NCBI RefSeq assembly: GCF_004364935.1
Contig: NZ_SOBT01000009.1
Location: forward strand, 748,898 to 812,897
Direction: 5' to 3'
Source: Panacagrimonas perspica
GTDB lineage: Bacteria; Pseudomonadota; Gammaproteobacteria; Nevskiales; Nevskiaceae
Length of the DNA: 64,000 bases
Shown: in pieces, positions 45,734 through 55,848 of the stretch
How the letters are laid out: each line of letters starts with the position of its first letter
How positions within the stretch are numbered: the stretch's first letter is position 1
Translations under genes and position numbers: made by a program
Notes under the pieces: model-generated
The model's database searches: none
What the model saw: only the letters and a program-made list of their open reading frames with translations
What the model was told of the DNA's origin: nothing

Positions 45734-46945
45734 TCAGGCGTCGAACATCGGTACTTCGGTCAGCGCCTTCTCCAGCACGCGCTGGATGTCGACCTCGTCC
45801 TGGTGACGCTGCCACACCGCTTCGGCGAATGCGTTCCAGCCGGCGCGATCGCGCAGCGCCGACCACTCGACGAGCCGTTCGCGAAACGTCTCCGGCTCGA
45901 AATGATGGAAGTCGCGCGTCGCGACCAGGCTACTGCCGCGCACGCCGAACTGCGTGGACATCACCGGCAGGCGCGCGGCGATGTACTCGAACAGCTTCAC
46001 GTTGGCGCCGGAGCCCCAGGTCACCGGGTTGAGGCCGGCGTCGGCGACGGCGAAATACGGGACGATCTCCGGCACGCGACCGGTCGCGATGATGGCGCCT
46101 TCGCGCCATGCCGACCGCGACATCGTGCCCAGCACCAGGAAGCGGACGCGCCGCGCGGCAAGGAACGCCGCGTTGTCGGCGTTGAACTGCCGGAGCCAGG
46201 CCAGGGCATCCACATTCGGCTGGAAGCCGCTGCCGCTGAACACGAACACCGTCTCGTCCTGCGCGATGCCGAGCTCGGTGCGCAGCGCCTCGCGCGTGCC
46301 CGGCGGCGATCGGTACGCCGCCGGATCCACGGCGCAGCCCACCGGCGTCAGGCGGCATCGTCCGGCCGGATCGTGTGCCGCATAGAACGCATGATCGTCC
46401 GCCGCGCAGGTGAAGACACCGCGATACCGCGTCGGCACCGCCGCATCGAGCCGCTTGATCGCGGCAGCAAAGATGCGTTCGCGCCGTCGTCCTTGCTCGA
46501 GAAGCCGATGCTCCATGTTGTGGCTCAGCAGCAGCCACGGCTTGCGACGATCGAACGGCGGCACCGGCATCGACCACGGCATGTCGCTGACACAGACGTC
46601 GGCCCACTCCAGCACCTCGCGCAGCCGGCGCGGCACCAGGCCCAGTCGCAGCACCAGCGGCACCCACACGCGCGGCAAGCCGAATACGCGCGTCAGCGCC
46701 TGCGCGATGCCGAACGCGAGACCCAGATGGATCTCTTCGGTCAGGTTCGTCTCGATCGTGTCGATGCGATACCGCGTCTTGCCGCGACTCCGGTAGTCGT
46801 CGCGCCGGCCGGCGATGGCGTAGACGCGCACCTCGTGCCCGAGCCGCGCGAGCGCCTTGGCGAACACGGCTGTGCGCAGCTGACCGCCGGTCTCGGCGGG
46901 GAAGATGCGGAAGCTGGAGAGGATCGCGATCTTGCGAGAGTTCAC
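45734..46945 (-). CDS. Glycosyltransferase, family 4 (group 1) type
   Basis: Predicted 403 residues with the GT-B layout. The N-terminal domain starts IAILSSFRIFPAETGGQLRTA (given in part), and the C-terminal donor domain has VFVFSGSGFQPNVDAL, FLVLGTMS and GSGANVKLFEYIAARLPV with the E-x7-E region. It transfers a sugar from a nucleotide donor during surface polysaccharide synthesis. I use a GTG at 46945 (VNSRKIAIL), as no ATG lies close. It is 43 bases after the flippase stop. Sixth in transcription order of the polysaccharide block. Confidence 0.85.
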   Translation of the reverse strand: MNSRKIAILSSFRIFPAETGGQLRTAVFAKALARLGHEVRVYAIAGRRDDYRSRGKTRYRIDTIETNLTEEIHLGLAFGIAQALTRVFGLPRVWVPLVLRLGLVPRRLREVLEWADVCVSDMPWSMPVPPFDRRKPWLLLSHNMEHRLLEQGRRRERIFAAAIKRLDAAVPTRYRGVFTCAADDHAFYAAHDPAGRCRLTPVGCAVDPAAYRSPPGTREALRTELGIAQDETVFVFSGSGFQPNVDALAWLRQFNADNAAFLAARRVRFLVLGTMSRSAWREGAIIATGRVPEIVPYFAVADAGLNPVTWGSGANVKLFEYIAARLPVMSTQFGVRGSSLVATRDFHHFEPETFRERLVEWSALRDRAGWNAFAEAVWQRHQDEVDIQRVLEKALTEVPMFDA

Positions 46946-46988
46946 GCGAGGGGCGCCTTCAGGCGAATGATGGAGAACACGACGGCCT

Positions 46989-48317
46989 TCATTCGTCGAC
47001 CTTCTGAGGGTGGGATGCCTCTGCGGCACGATACTGCCGCATGCGCTGCATCAGCAGCAGACTGATGCCGACCAGGAACGTCAGTTCCCCCGCGGCAGTA
47101 CCGATGATGGCGCCGGGCGATCCCAGCAACGGCACCCCGATCCACATCGCCCCCAGCGCCACGATGGCCGACAACGCGGAGAGCCAGGCCAGCGGGCGGA
47201 ACATCTCCATGGCCAATGCGGCCCCCTGCAGGATGGAGTGCGCGGTCGCGAACAGCGCGTGAAGGGCCCACAAAACGAGCAGGATATCGGCCTCCGGAAT
47301 GTCGGCCTTCATCAGGTCGCGCATGATCCAGTGGCGCAGGACCCAGAGCACTGCGAGGTAGATCAGGTCCAGTACCATCAGGGCGGCAATCAGGATCATC
47401 AGCTTCCGCATCAGGCTCGGCAGCCCTTCCTGATGAAGCCAGCGGGCCGCGTTGGGCAGCAACATCACGCCGACGCCCATCATCAGCAGCGAGATCGGCA
47501 TCAGCATCAGCCGCACCGCGTTGACGTGGGCCACGGCTTCCACCGACAGCACCGAGGCCAACGTGTAGTTGAACGACTGGCTCTGCACCCAGTAGATGGA
47601 CGCGCCCACCGTGGCCCAGATCCCCAGTGGTCGCATCGCGCGCCAGATCTCGCTCGTTTCCGCGCGATCGCCGCTGGCAGGTACCGCTCCGATTCCGTCC
47701 GGAGCGACACGCCGTTGAGCGATCACGGCGAGGCCCGAAGCAGATCCGATCGCCAGCACGGCCCAGGTCGAGGCGTCGCCCGGCGCGATGACCGCGAGGC
47801 CAATCAGCGTCAGCAAGCTGACGACGTAGACGCCGTCGACGATCAGCAGAAGCCGGACGCGGCTGCCGATCGTCAAGGCTTGCCGCGACAGTTCGCGCAA
47901 CAGGACCAGCGCACCGGAGACGGCGCCGGCGGCGATCAGCCCGGCCATCGCCGCCGACCACAGGCCTGCCGCGAATCCCCCGAGCGGAACGGTGAGCACG
48001 ACCGCGGCCAGGATCGCCACGTAACGCCGCTGATCACGCCGGATCAGCGCCACCATGCGATCGCGATCGGCGTCGGGCCTGCGCGGCGCGAGCACCGACA
48101 GCGGCCCGTTGACCCACGCACCCTGCGCGGTGGTCAGCAGCGCGATCGAGACCTGCACCAACACGAAATATCCGTATTGCTCGGCGCCCGCGAACCGCAG
48201 CAACAGCAGCGACACGACGAAGTTCGCCGCCGAGAGCATGGCCTGCGCCATCACGCCGCCGCCGAAGATGCGCGCGACGCGGCTGCCGGCGAGCCGTCGG
48301 AGGGTCGCGTTGGCCAC
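46989..48317 (-). CDS. Polysaccharide flippase-like membrane protein
   Basis: Predicted 442 residues with about 12 hydrophobic segments in the MATE/MviN/Wzx superfamily pattern (AQAMLSAANFVVSLLLLRFAG at the first helix, in part). Likely moves lipid-linked oligosaccharide across the inner membrane. The GTG at 48317 (VANATLRRLAG) is the best start I see; an internal ATG would cut into the first helix. A 270-base non-coding stretch separates it from the GT2 gene. Confidence 0.82.
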   Translation of the reverse strand: MANATLRRLAGSRVARIFGGGVMAQAMLSAANFVVSLLLLRFAGAEQYGYFVLVQVSIALLTTAQGAWVNGPLSVLAPRRPDADRDRMVALIRRDQRRYVAILAAVVLTVPLGGFAAGLWSAAMAGLIAAGAVSGALVLLRELSRQALTIGSRVRLLLIVDGVYVVSLLTLIGLAVIAPGDASTWAVLAIGSASGLAVIAQRRVAPDGIGAVPASGDRAETSEIWRAMRPLGIWATVGASIYWVQSQSFNYTLASVLSVEAVAHVNAVRLMLMPISLLMMGVGVMLLPNAARWLHQEGLPSLMRKLMILIAALMVLDLIYLAVLWVLRHWIMRDLMKADIPEADILLVLWALHALFATAHSILQGAALAMEMFRPLAWLSALSAIVALGAMWIGVPLLGSPGAIIGTAAGELTFLVGISLLLMQRMRQYRAAEASHPQKVDE

Positions 48318-48587
48318 GGTCAGCGGAGCCTGGCGCGCGCCGCGGACCGTAGCGGGCTGACGCACGCAGTGCAGACGCAGCCGTGCGAACACGCAACGCA
48401 ACCGGCTTCAGCCCGGGCCTCTGGCGGAACAAGGGACGCGGCGCAAGGATTCATGGGCACCCGAAGTTTGGCACGGGCTGCGGCGGCGCCTCGCCGGCGA
48501 AGACAGCGCAAGGACGGCGCAGATCGGCCGGCGACACGCGCGGCGCACCCGGCGGACGAGACAGCGGATCCAGCCAAAGACCCTCCT

Positions 48588-49766
48588 TCACTCGTCACGC
48601 TCGGTCCGTACCCAGGCCTTCGATGAAGCGCGCCGACGCAACACCAACGACAGCTTCCAGAGCACGTATACCGGTGCTGCCGCCAGATCGAGCCATCCGC
48701 GTGCGCCCAGCCCGCTGAGACTCACGCCGCGCGCGACGTGCACGACGAGAACCGCGAGCGGCAAGCCCGAGAGGAGCGCCGTAACGGGCATGACGACGCC
48801 CAGCACCCACAGCAGAACGGCGCCGAGGGCCAGCAGGATGGCGCCCAATCCGAAGTAGCCCAGCGGCGGCGTCAGCACATCGGCGGCCAGGTCGAGCAGC
48901 AACGCGCTGCGCCCGCGCACCGCGTCCCGAAGCAGCGGGCCACCTTGTGCACGTGCGAACTCGAAGCGGCCGCCCTCCCATCGCTGGCGCTGCGAACGTG
49001 AGGCCTTTTCGCTGGCGACCATGTCGGCGCGGACTTCGGCTTCGTCTGCATACCAGACCCGAATGCCGGCCCGCCCGAGCGCTACCCCATATTCCAGGTC
49101 CTCGACGCGCGAGAACGCGTTGTGCGGAACCCGCCGAAGCGTGTCGAGCGCGAAGCACATGCCGTTGCCACGCAGTCCGCAGGACACGCGCAATCGCTCC
49201 CGGCCCCGTCCGCGCAGCCGGTGGAAGATCGCGAGCGCGAGGGTGACCAGACGCGTGCGCCAGGATGCGCGCGGATTTCGCACGCCGTAAAAAGCCTGGA
49301 CCGCCTGCGCTCCGAGCTGGATGCGGCCAGCGAATGCGCGGAGCAGACCAGGATCGACGTCGGTATCCGCGTCGACGACGACGACCGCATCGCACCAGCC
49401 CTCGGCAATCGCCTGGTCGTAAGCCACCTGCAGGGCGTATCCCTTTCCACGCAAGCTTGCGTGGCTGCGCTCGGTCACTTCTGCGCCTGCGGCGCGTGCG
49501 ATGGCCGCGGTGTCATCGCTGCAGTTGTCCGCAATCACGTGCACGCGCCGGGCTTCGGCAGGCCATTCGAGCGCGAGCAGGCTCTTCACGGTCCGGCCGA
49601 TTCCTCCGGCTTCGTCGTGAGCCGGAACGACGAGCAGGAAACGGGTCCGCGGATCTGCAGATGGCGGAGGCTGCGGGCGACCGCTGAGCAAGGTCAGCAG
49701 CAGCAGGTATGCCCCGATCAGCAGCAGCGGCGTGGCGACGACCAGCAGCAGCGCATCGATCAGCAA
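48588..49766 (-). CDS. Glycosyltransferase family 2, membrane-bound
   Basis: Predicted 392 residues. A transmembrane helix at the N-terminus, then the GT-A domain: FLLVVPAHDEAGGIG, VVDADTDVDP (DxD), SRVEDLEYG (ED) and QRQRWEGG (QxxRW, typical of processive enzymes). Two or three C-terminal membrane helices follow. This is the BcsA/HasA-like layout. The start is uncertain: a TTG at 49766 gives LLIDALLLVVA, and no ATG or GTG in frame is better placed. Neighbouring genes on both sides are for surface polysaccharide. Confidence 0.8.
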   Translation of the reverse strand: MLIDALLLVVATPLLLIGAYLLLLTLLSGRPQPPPSADPRTRFLLVVPAHDEAGGIGRTVKSLLALEWPAEARRVHVIADNCSDDTAAIARAAGAEVTERSHASLRGKGYALQVAYDQAIAEGWCDAVVVVDADTDVDPGLLRAFAGRIQLGAQAVQAFYGVRNPRASWRTRLVTLALAIFHRLRGRGRERLRVSCGLRGNGMCFALDTLRRVPHNAFSRVEDLEYGVALGRAGIRVWYADEAEVRADMVASEKASRSQRQRWEGGRFEFARAQGGPLLRDAVRGRSALLLDLAADVLTPPLGYFGLGAILLALGAVLLWVLGVVMPVTALLSGLPLAVLVVHVARGVSLSGLGARGWLDLAAAPVYVLWKLSLVLRRRASSKAWVRTERDE

Positions 49767-49809
49767 GTGGATGTCAGCCCGACTTGGAATCCGGACACGG
49801 GCATGGCGC

Positions 49810-50613
49810 TCACCGGTCCGCCGCGGTCGACAGACCCAGACGCTGCTTGAGGACCAGCCAGAGGAACGGCATGTCGTCGACCAGATAGCGCCGCCACAGG
49901 CGCCGTGGCTCCTTGAGCAGACGGAACAGCCATTCGAGTCCGATCGCACTCATCCACTGCGGTGCACGCTGGATGTTGCCGGCCTCGAAATCGATCGTCG
50001 CGCCTATGCCCATGAAGATGCGCACGCCGGGCATCCGGTCCCGGTGCGCCATGATCCATTTCTCCTGTTTCGGAGCGCCCAGGCCGACCGCCAGCACACT
50101 GGCGCCCGAGCGATTGACGGCCTCGACGATCGCCTCGCATTCGTCCGCATTCCGCTCGAAGCCGAAGCTCGGAGAAAGAGCGGCGATCACGACGTCGCTG
50201 CCCAGACGCCGGTTGATGCGTCGCATCGCCTCCGCGGCGACACCCGGCCCCGCGCCGAGCAGGAACACGCGCATCTCGGGGTTGCCGCTGTGGTGCTCGC
50301 AGAACGCGGGGAAGAAATCCGAACCCGAGATCTTCTCCTGCAGTGGCGTGCCGAGAAAGCGCGATGCCAGCTGCACGATCTTGCTGTCGCAAACGCGGAA
50401 CTCGGCACGATGAAAAACGTCGTGGAACTCACGGTCCTTGCGCATCCGCATGATCAGGTCGACGTTGGGCGTGAACAGAACACCACGCTCCAGACGCTTG
50501 AACAGTTCGGCCCGCGACACGTTCTGGACGCTCGCCCCCAGAATGTCGACGGCCGGCAACGGCGCCAGTCCGTCGCTGTGCGCGGCCCCTGCGGAGCCGG
50601 ATACGGTACTCAT
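49810..50613 (-). CDS. WecG/TagA/CpsF-family glycosyltransferase
   Basis: Predicted 267 residues (GT26). Transfers a sugar such as N-acetylmannosaminuronate, or in the GumM case glucose, to a lipid-linked acceptor. Motifs: TPNVDLIMRM, ISGSDFFPAFCEH, VFLLGAGPGVAAEA, VGLGAPKQEKWI and GATIDFEAGNIQRAP. Start at the ATG complementary to 50611-50613, 10 bases after the GmhA-like gene. Confidence 0.9.
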   Translation of the reverse strand: MSTVSGSAGAAHSDGLAPLPAVDILGASVQNVSRAELFKRLERGVLFTPNVDLIMRMRKDREFHDVFHRAEFRVCDSKIVQLASRFLGTPLQEKISGSDFFPAFCEHHSGNPEMRVFLLGAGPGVAAEAMRRINRRLGSDVVIAALSPSFGFERNADECEAIVEAVNRSGASVLAVGLGAPKQEKWIMAHRDRMPGVRIFMGIGATIDFEAGNIQRAPQWMSAIGLEWLFRLLKEPRRLWRRYLVDDMPFLWLVLKQRLGLSTAADR

Positions 50614-50623
50614 CGAAGATGCA

Positions 50624-51241
50624 TCACGCCCCGGCGCCCGGCTTCGGCTTGTGTGTCGCGCCCCAGAGCGCTTCTTCGACCAGACCGCACACGATGTGCC
50701 CGATCAGGCCGTGACCTTCCTGTATGCGCGGCGTGTGCGTGGAAGGCACGGCAATGGCGTGATCGCAGGCCTCACGAAGCCGCCCGCCCGCGCCGCACAG
50801 CGCGACGCTGACGATCCCCATGTCCTTGCACGACTCGACCGCACGCAGCACGTTCTTCGAGTTGCCGGAAGTCGAGATGCCGATGAAGACGTCGCCGCGA
50901 CGGCCATTGGCCTGCAGCTGGCGCGAGAAGACCTGCTCGTAGCCATAGTCGTTTCCGATGGCCGTCAGCATGGAGGTATCGGTCGTCAGTGCAATCGACG
51001 GCAGGCCGGGCCGGTCGAACTCGAATCGGCTCACGAACTCGGCCGCGATGTGCTGCGCGTCGGCAGCGGAGCCGCCGTTGCCGGCGAGCATGACCTTGTT
51101 GCCCTGGCGTAACGCCGCCTCGATCAGGTTTGCGACGTCGACGATCGATTCGAGCAGGCGCTCGTCGGACAAAATGCCCTGCTTGACCGCAATGGATGCG
51201 GCCACCATCTCCCTGACGGCTGCGACGGTGCTGGCGCTCAT
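50624..51241 (-). CDS. gmhA: Phosphoheptose isomerase GmhA-like SIS protein
   Basis: Predicted 205 residues. The SIS sugar-isomerase fold with MLAGNGGSAADAQHIAAEF, TTDTSMLTAIGNDYGYEQVFSRQ (in part), GISTSGNSKNVL and IQEGHGLIGHIVCGLVE matches GmhA, which converts sedoheptulose-7-phosphate to glycero-manno-heptose-7-phosphate. It sits inside a polysaccharide block, so the heptose may be for this surface polymer. Paralogues such as DiaA share the fold, and the family call is firmer than the exact substrate. Confidence 0.87.
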   Translation of the reverse strand: MSASTVAAVREMVAASIAVKQGILSDERLLESIVDVANLIEAALRQGNKVMLAGNGGSAADAQHIAAEFVSRFEFDRPGLPSIALTTDTSMLTAIGNDYGYEQVFSRQLQANGRRGDVFIGISTSGNSKNVLRAVESCKDMGIVSVALCGAGGRLREACDHAIAVPSTHTPRIQEGHGLIGHIVCGLVEEALWGATHKPKPGAGA

Positions 51242-51365
51242 GATGCGGCTATCGAAGTGACCCGGTGCCCAGCATACCGCCGTGCGGCAGGATGTTTGCG
51301 CCCATTGCGCCGGATGCGCTGCGCCAATGCACGCGATTCGGCGGCGAAGCCTTCGTCCGACCGCT

Positions 51366-52691
51366 CTAGCCGCGCGGTGCGGTCCCGGAAGCGGGGGGCG
51401 CCCCGATGGAGCCGCTCCGGGATGCGGCTACCGGCGCTTCGGAGCCTGCCTTTTGCAAAGCCAGCTGACGCTTCTTCGCCCTGAGGTTCGCCGCATGCGC
51501 GAACAGCAACCGGGATATCTCGACCGACGCATACATTCCGACGAGGTGGGCGGGGGCGATCAGGAAGAACCAGCCGCTCTCCGTCGTGTTCGCCAGCACC
51601 ACGTAGACGAACAACGGCAGGTGCAAGGCGAAATGATCGCGGCTGATCCGGGCCAACCGAACCAGCGAAACGCAATACCAGCCGAGGAAAAAGATCAGCA
51701 GCGCCAACCCGACCAAGCCGAGTTCGTTGGCCACGTCCAGGTAGCCGTTGTGCCCGTTACGGACGGCCCAGCCGACCGCAGCCCGGACGCGGGCTTCGCC
51801 GGCGTCGGCACCACCCCAGAAACTATTGAGCCCCGTACCCAGGATGGGCCGGTGTTCGATCTCCAGGATCAACGCGTCCCAGATCTCCTTGCGACCCGAG
51901 AACGTTCCGTCCTTCCCGAAATACCGGCCGATGAAACCCAGGTAGGGCGTCGCCACCGCGATGTAGATGCCGATCGGCAGAACCACTGCGAGCGCGCCGA
52001 TGATGAGCTTGCGGGTTCCGGCGCGCAGCGAAATCCGGGGCCGCAGGAGCGCCACAACACCGGCGCAGGAAATCATGGCCAGAAGAAGCGAGGTCGAGCT
52101 GCGGGATTTCACCACCGTGAACAGGCACAGGGCGAAACCGGCGGCCGCTATCACGGCGCGCGCTCTGCGCGACGCCCACAGATACGTCCACAGGATCATC
52201 CCCACCGCCGAGAGCTGCCCCAGCCCGTTCTTCTGGTAGGTGACACCCAGCCAGGCGTCGCGCAGCGATACATCGGTGCCCGAATGGACGCCGATGGCCG
52301 GATAGAAGACGGCCGTGAAGATGGAAGCGACCAGCAGGATGTTCACGGCAAAAGCCAGCCGGCTTTCGAAGCGGCCCGGATGCCAGCCCGAAAGGCTGAA
52401 CGCGACGGCGATCATGGAGACGCCGATGACGCTGATCGCCTGCGTCAGCACGAATACCGCGCTCGGGGCCCACAGCGCGCTCAGCAGGCACCATCCAAGC
52501 AGGAGGATCATCCCGGGATTGATGAACGGCAGCATCGCCATGAAGAGCTGGGCCCGGGCCGCGACGATGGCCAGGGCTATCGCCAGCAAGGGGCTCCACT
52601 TGTCCCGGAAACCGATCCCGATCAGATCCCCGTGCAGAAAGGCGTAACTGAATCCGACGATCCAGATGGCTGATGCAAACCAGCTGCTCAA
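51366..52691 (-). CDS. O-antigen ligase/polymerase family membrane protein
   Basis: Predicted 441 residues with about 10-12 hydrophobic helices and a periplasmic-loop motif typical of the Wzy_C/WaaL family (GTGLNSFWGGADAGEARVRA in part, and RNGHNGYLDVANELGLVGL). It either joins O-antigen to lipid A core, polymerises repeat units, or acts on a capsule. Sequence alone does not decide. It ends in a basic, Ser/Ala-rich tail (391-441). First in transcription order of the minus-strand polysaccharide block. Confidence 0.85.
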   Translation of the reverse strand: MSSWFASAIWIVGFSYAFLHGDLIGIGFRDKWSPLLAIALAIVAARAQLFMAMLPFINPGMILLLGWCLLSALWAPSAVFVLTQAISVIGVSMIAVAFSLSGWHPGRFESRLAFAVNILLVASIFTAVFYPAIGVHSGTDVSLRDAWLGVTYQKNGLGQLSAVGMILWTYLWASRRARAVIAAAGFALCLFTVVKSRSSTSLLLAMISCAGVVALLRPRISLRAGTRKLIIGALAVVLPIGIYIAVATPYLGFIGRYFGKDGTFSGRKEIWDALILEIEHRPILGTGLNSFWGGADAGEARVRAAVGWAVRNGHNGYLDVANELGLVGLALLIFFLGWYCVSLVRLARISRDHFALHLPLFVYVVLANTTESGWFFLIAPAHLVGMYASVEISRLLFAHAANLRAKKRQLALQKAGSEAPVAASRSGSIGAPPASGTAPRG

Positions 52692-52889
52692 ACAGCTCGC
52701 CCCTGGAAGTGCACGGCCTGCCCCTGCAAGACGCGCGGATGGATCTGCGCTGGGGATGATCGCGGCAAGCTCATTGATCGAATACTAGCCGCGGGCGCAT
52801 CGACCCGCGACCGGCATTGCCAGGAGCGTGACGCATTCCGCTCGCCGCCATCCGTTCTCGGTGGACGCAGCGGCTGCGCTGCCTCTGCT

Positions 52890-53738
52890 TTACTCCAGCG
52901 CTTCCTCGACATAGGTCGGCAGCGCAAACGCGCCCCGATGCGTACGCGGGTTGTAGAACTTCGTCTCCATTCCCCGCACCGTCCGGTCGTCGATCCGCTC
53001 GAGCAGCGGCGCATCGGACTTGGTCGCGATGGATCCGGACCACCATCCCGAGGGATAGATCGTCTGCGGAAAATGGAACAGGTGCGTGCGCGCAAACCCC
53101 GCCTGGCGCATCGCGGCGTGCATCTCCTTGATCAGCTCCAGATGCAGCAGCGGCGACTCCGACTGCTGGACGAGCATGCCGTCCGGCTTCAGCGCCTTGA
53201 TGCAGTCGAGGTAGAAGCGCTTACCGAACAGGCCTTCGGCAGGACCGACCGGGTCCGTCGAATCGATGATGATCAGGTCGATCGAGCCGGGCTTGGCGTC
53301 CTTCATCCACTGGATGCCGTCGCCGAAGAACAGCGTGGCGCGCGGGTCGCTGTTGCGCGTGCACAGCTCGGGGAAATATTTCTCGGACAGGCGCGTCACG
53401 CGCTCGTCGATCTCGACCTGGGTGGCCGACTTCACCTCGGCATGCTTCAGCACTTCGCTGAGCGTGCCGCAGTCACCGCCGCCGACGATCACCACGTTCT
53501 GCGGATCGGGGTGAGAATTGAGCGCCACGTGCGACATCATCTCGTGATAGAGGAAATTGTCGCGCGTGGACACCATCGTGCAGCCGTCGATGGTCATCAG
53601 GTAGCCGAAGGTCTGCGTGTCCCAGATCTCGATCTTCTGGTACGGCGTCTGTTCCTCGTGCAGCTTGTGACCCTTGAGCGAGAACGCCGTGCCGGTGGCC
53701 TCGACCGCTTCCGAAAACCAGCTTTTGTCCAGCGTCAT
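52890..53738 (-). CDS. speE: Spermidine synthase
   Basis: Predicted 282 residues (E. coli SpeE 288). Transfers aminopropyl from decarboxylated SAM to putrescine. Signatures: YQKIEIWDT, DGCTMVSTRDNFLYHEMMSH (in part), VVIVGGGDCGTLSEVLKH, VEIDERV, DLIIIDSTDPVGPAEGLF and PSGWWSGSIATK. The ATG at 53738 has AGGGG upstream. It is divergent from speA; speD is not in the window. Confidence 0.95.
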   Translation of the reverse strand: MTLDKSWFSEAVEATGTAFSLKGHKLHEEQTPYQKIEIWDTQTFGYLMTIDGCTMVSTRDNFLYHEMMSHVALNSHPDPQNVVIVGGGDCGTLSEVLKHAEVKSATQVEIDERVTRLSEKYFPELCTRNSDPRATLFFGDGIQWMKDAKPGSIDLIIIDSTDPVGPAEGLFGKRFYLDCIKALKPDGMLVQQSESPLLHLELIKEMHAAMRQAGFARTHLFHFPQTIYPSGWWSGSIATKSDAPLLERIDDRTVRGMETKFYNPRTHRGAFALPTYVEEALE

Positions 53739-53854
53739 CTTCAAGCCCCTAAGATCGTCATAGGATGTCGGCGGGCAGCATCCTCGATGCCGTCCGCCTA
53801 AAATTGTGAGCCGCGAGTATAAGGCTCGCCCCTTCCGCATTCGGTGACGCCTTC
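53739..53854. promoter_or_regulatory. Divergent intergenic region, speE / speA
   Basis: This 116-base region between the two polyamine genes should hold both promoters, and a shared regulator would be natural. A TATAAG near 53819 could be a speA -10 element. I find no clear -35 partner. Confidence 0.35.
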
Positions 53855-55741
53855 GTGAAACCCTGGACTCCGGCGCAGGCTCGCGCCCTCTACAACATGC
53901 CCAACTGGGGAGAGGGCTACTTCGACGTCGGTGATTCCGGCAACGTCGTCGTGCGCCCGTTCCGCGAGCGCTCGAAAGCCTCCGTCGACCTGTACGAGCT
54001 GGCCCGCAGACTGCCCGGCGAAGGCCTCGAACTGCCGGTGCTGGTGCGCTTCACCGACATCCTGCGCGATCGCGTCGACGCGCTCGCCGACGCCTTCGCC
54101 ACCGTCATCGGCGAATACGGCTATTCCGGCCGCTATACCGGCGTCTATCCGATCAAGGTCAACCAGCAGGGCAGCGTCGTCGAGGCGATCCTGGGCCACG
54201 GTGGCGACCGCGTGGGCATCGAGGCCGGATCCAAGCCGGAACTCGCCGCGGTGCTGGGGCTGGCGCGGCCCGGCAGCGTCATCGTCTGCAACGGCTACAA
54301 GGATCGCGCCTACATCCGTCGTGCGCTGATCGGCCAGAAGCTGGGGCACCGCGTCTACATCGTCGTCGAGAAGCTGTCCGAACTGCCGCTGGTGATCGAA
54401 GAGGCGAAAAAGCTGGAGGTGGCGCCGCTGATCGGCCTGCGCGTACGCCTGGCGAGCCATTCGGATTCCTCGCAGCAGAACACCGGCGGCGAGAAGTCGA
54501 AATTCGGCCTGGCGACGCCCCAGGTCCTGGAAGCGCTGGACATGATGCGCGCCGCAGGTCGCATCGACGCCGTGCGCATGGTGCATTTCCACCTGGGGTC
54601 GCAGGTGGCCAACGTGCAGGACGTCGCGCGCGGCATGCGCGAGGCCTCGCGTTTCTACGTGGAGCTGCGTCGCCTGGGCGCGCCGGTGGACGTGGTCGAC
54701 GTCGGCGGCGGGCTGGGCGTGGACTACGAGGGCACGCGCTCGCGCAGCTACTGCTCGATGAACTATTCGGTGCGCGAGTACGCACGCAGCATCGTGCGCA
54801 CGCTGCAGGAAGTCTGCGCCGAGTCCGGCGAACCCGAACCCAACCTGATCAGCGAATCCGGGCGTGCACTCACCGCGCATCACGCGGTGCTGATCGCCAA
54901 CGTGGTCGACCAGGAGATCATCGGTGGCGGCGAACTGCTGCCGCCGCCGGGCGACGCGCCGCCCGTGCAGCACGAACTGCACGAACTGCTGCAGGAAGTC
55001 GTGGAACGCGGCCCGCTCGAGGCCTTGTTCGAGGCGCGCACCCTGCTCGGCGAAGCGCATGCCGAGTACAGCGAGGGCAAGCTGTCGCTGACGGCGCGGG
55101 CGTGGTCGGAACGTGCCTACTACGCGGTGGCACGCGCCGTGATCCCGCTACTCGATCCTGGCATCCGCGCGCACCGCGACGCGCTCGACGAGCTGCGCGA
55201 GAAGCTCAGCGCCAAGTACTTCTGCAACTTCTCCGTGTTCCAGTCGGTGCCGGATTCCTGGGCCATCGACCAGGTGTTCCCGATCGTGCCGATCCACCGG
55301 CTGACCGAGAAGCCGGACCAGCGCACGCGCCTGTGCGATCTGACCTGCGATTCCGACGGCCGCCTCGACGCGTACGTCGACCGCGAGGGCCTGACGCCGA
55401 CCCTGGCGCTGCATGCGCTGCGCGAAGGCGAGCCCTACCTGCTGGGCATCTTCATGGTCGGCGCGTACCAGGAAATCCTGGGCGACATCCACAACCTGTT
55501 CGGCGACACCAACGCCGTCAACGTGGTGCTGGACCCCGCCTCGCCCGAGGGCTGGAAGCTCGAAGCGCACGAACACGGCGATCGCACCGACGAACTGCTG
55601 CGCTACGTGCACCTTGCGCCCGAGGCGCTGGCGCAGAGCTATCGCGACAAGCTCGACGCGATCGACCTGACACCGGAACAGCGGGCCGGGCTGCTGGCGG
55701 AACTCGAAGCGGGGCTGACCGGTTACACCTATCTGTCCTGA
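53855..55741 (+). CDS. speA: Biosynthetic arginine decarboxylase
   Basis: Predicted 628 residues (E. coli SpeA 658). A PLP fold-type III enzyme converting arginine to agmatine. Seen: the PLP lysine in GVYPIKVNQQ, VHFHLGSQ, VDVGGGLGVDYEGT, ISESGRALTAHHAV, FCNFSVFQSVPDSWAIDQ and DLTCDSDGRLD. The start is a GTG at 53855 (MKPWTPAQARALYNM when initiated), the only fitting in-frame start near. With speE it points to putrescine/spermidine synthesis through agmatine. Confidence 0.95.
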   Translation: MKPWTPAQARALYNMPNWGEGYFDVGDSGNVVVRPFRERSKASVDLYELARRLPGEGLELPVLVRFTDILRDRVDALADAFATVIGEYGYSGRYTGVYPIKVNQQGSVVEAILGHGGDRVGIEAGSKPELAAVLGLARPGSVIVCNGYKDRAYIRRALIGQKLGHRVYIVVEKLSELPLVIEEAKKLEVAPLIGLRVRLASHSDSSQQNTGGEKSKFGLATPQVLEALDMMRAAGRIDAVRMVHFHLGSQVANVQDVARGMREASRFYVELRRLGAPVDVVDVGGGLGVDYEGTRSRSYCSMNYSVREYARSIVRTLQEVCAESGEPEPNLISESGRALTAHHAVLIANVVDQEIIGGGELLPPPGDAPPVQHELHELLQEVVERGPLEALFEARTLLGEAHAEYSEGKLSLTARAWSERAYYAVARAVIPLLDPGIRAHRDALDELREKLSAKYFCNFSVFQSVPDSWAIDQVFPIVPIHRLTEKPDQRTRLCDLTCDSDGRLDAYVDREGLTPTLALHALREGEPYLLGIFMVGAYQEILGDIHNLFGDTNAVNVVLDPASPEGWKLEAHEHGDRTDELLRYVHLAPEALAQSYRDKLDAIDLTPEQRAGLLAELEAGLTGYTYLS

Positions 55742-55848
55742 TGTCCCCGGGCCGGGCGCGTCGGGGCGGGCAGCCGCCTCGATTGACCCGGCCCCCAAAT
55801 GCGGTCAAATAGGCTTCGATGCGGCGCCCCGCCGCCACAGTCCGGTCG

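Noticed and set aside
48318-48587. A small gene between the GT2 and flippase genes
   Set aside because: Short frames exist on both strands but none has a ribosome site or a recognisable protein. I treat the 270 bases as non-coding.
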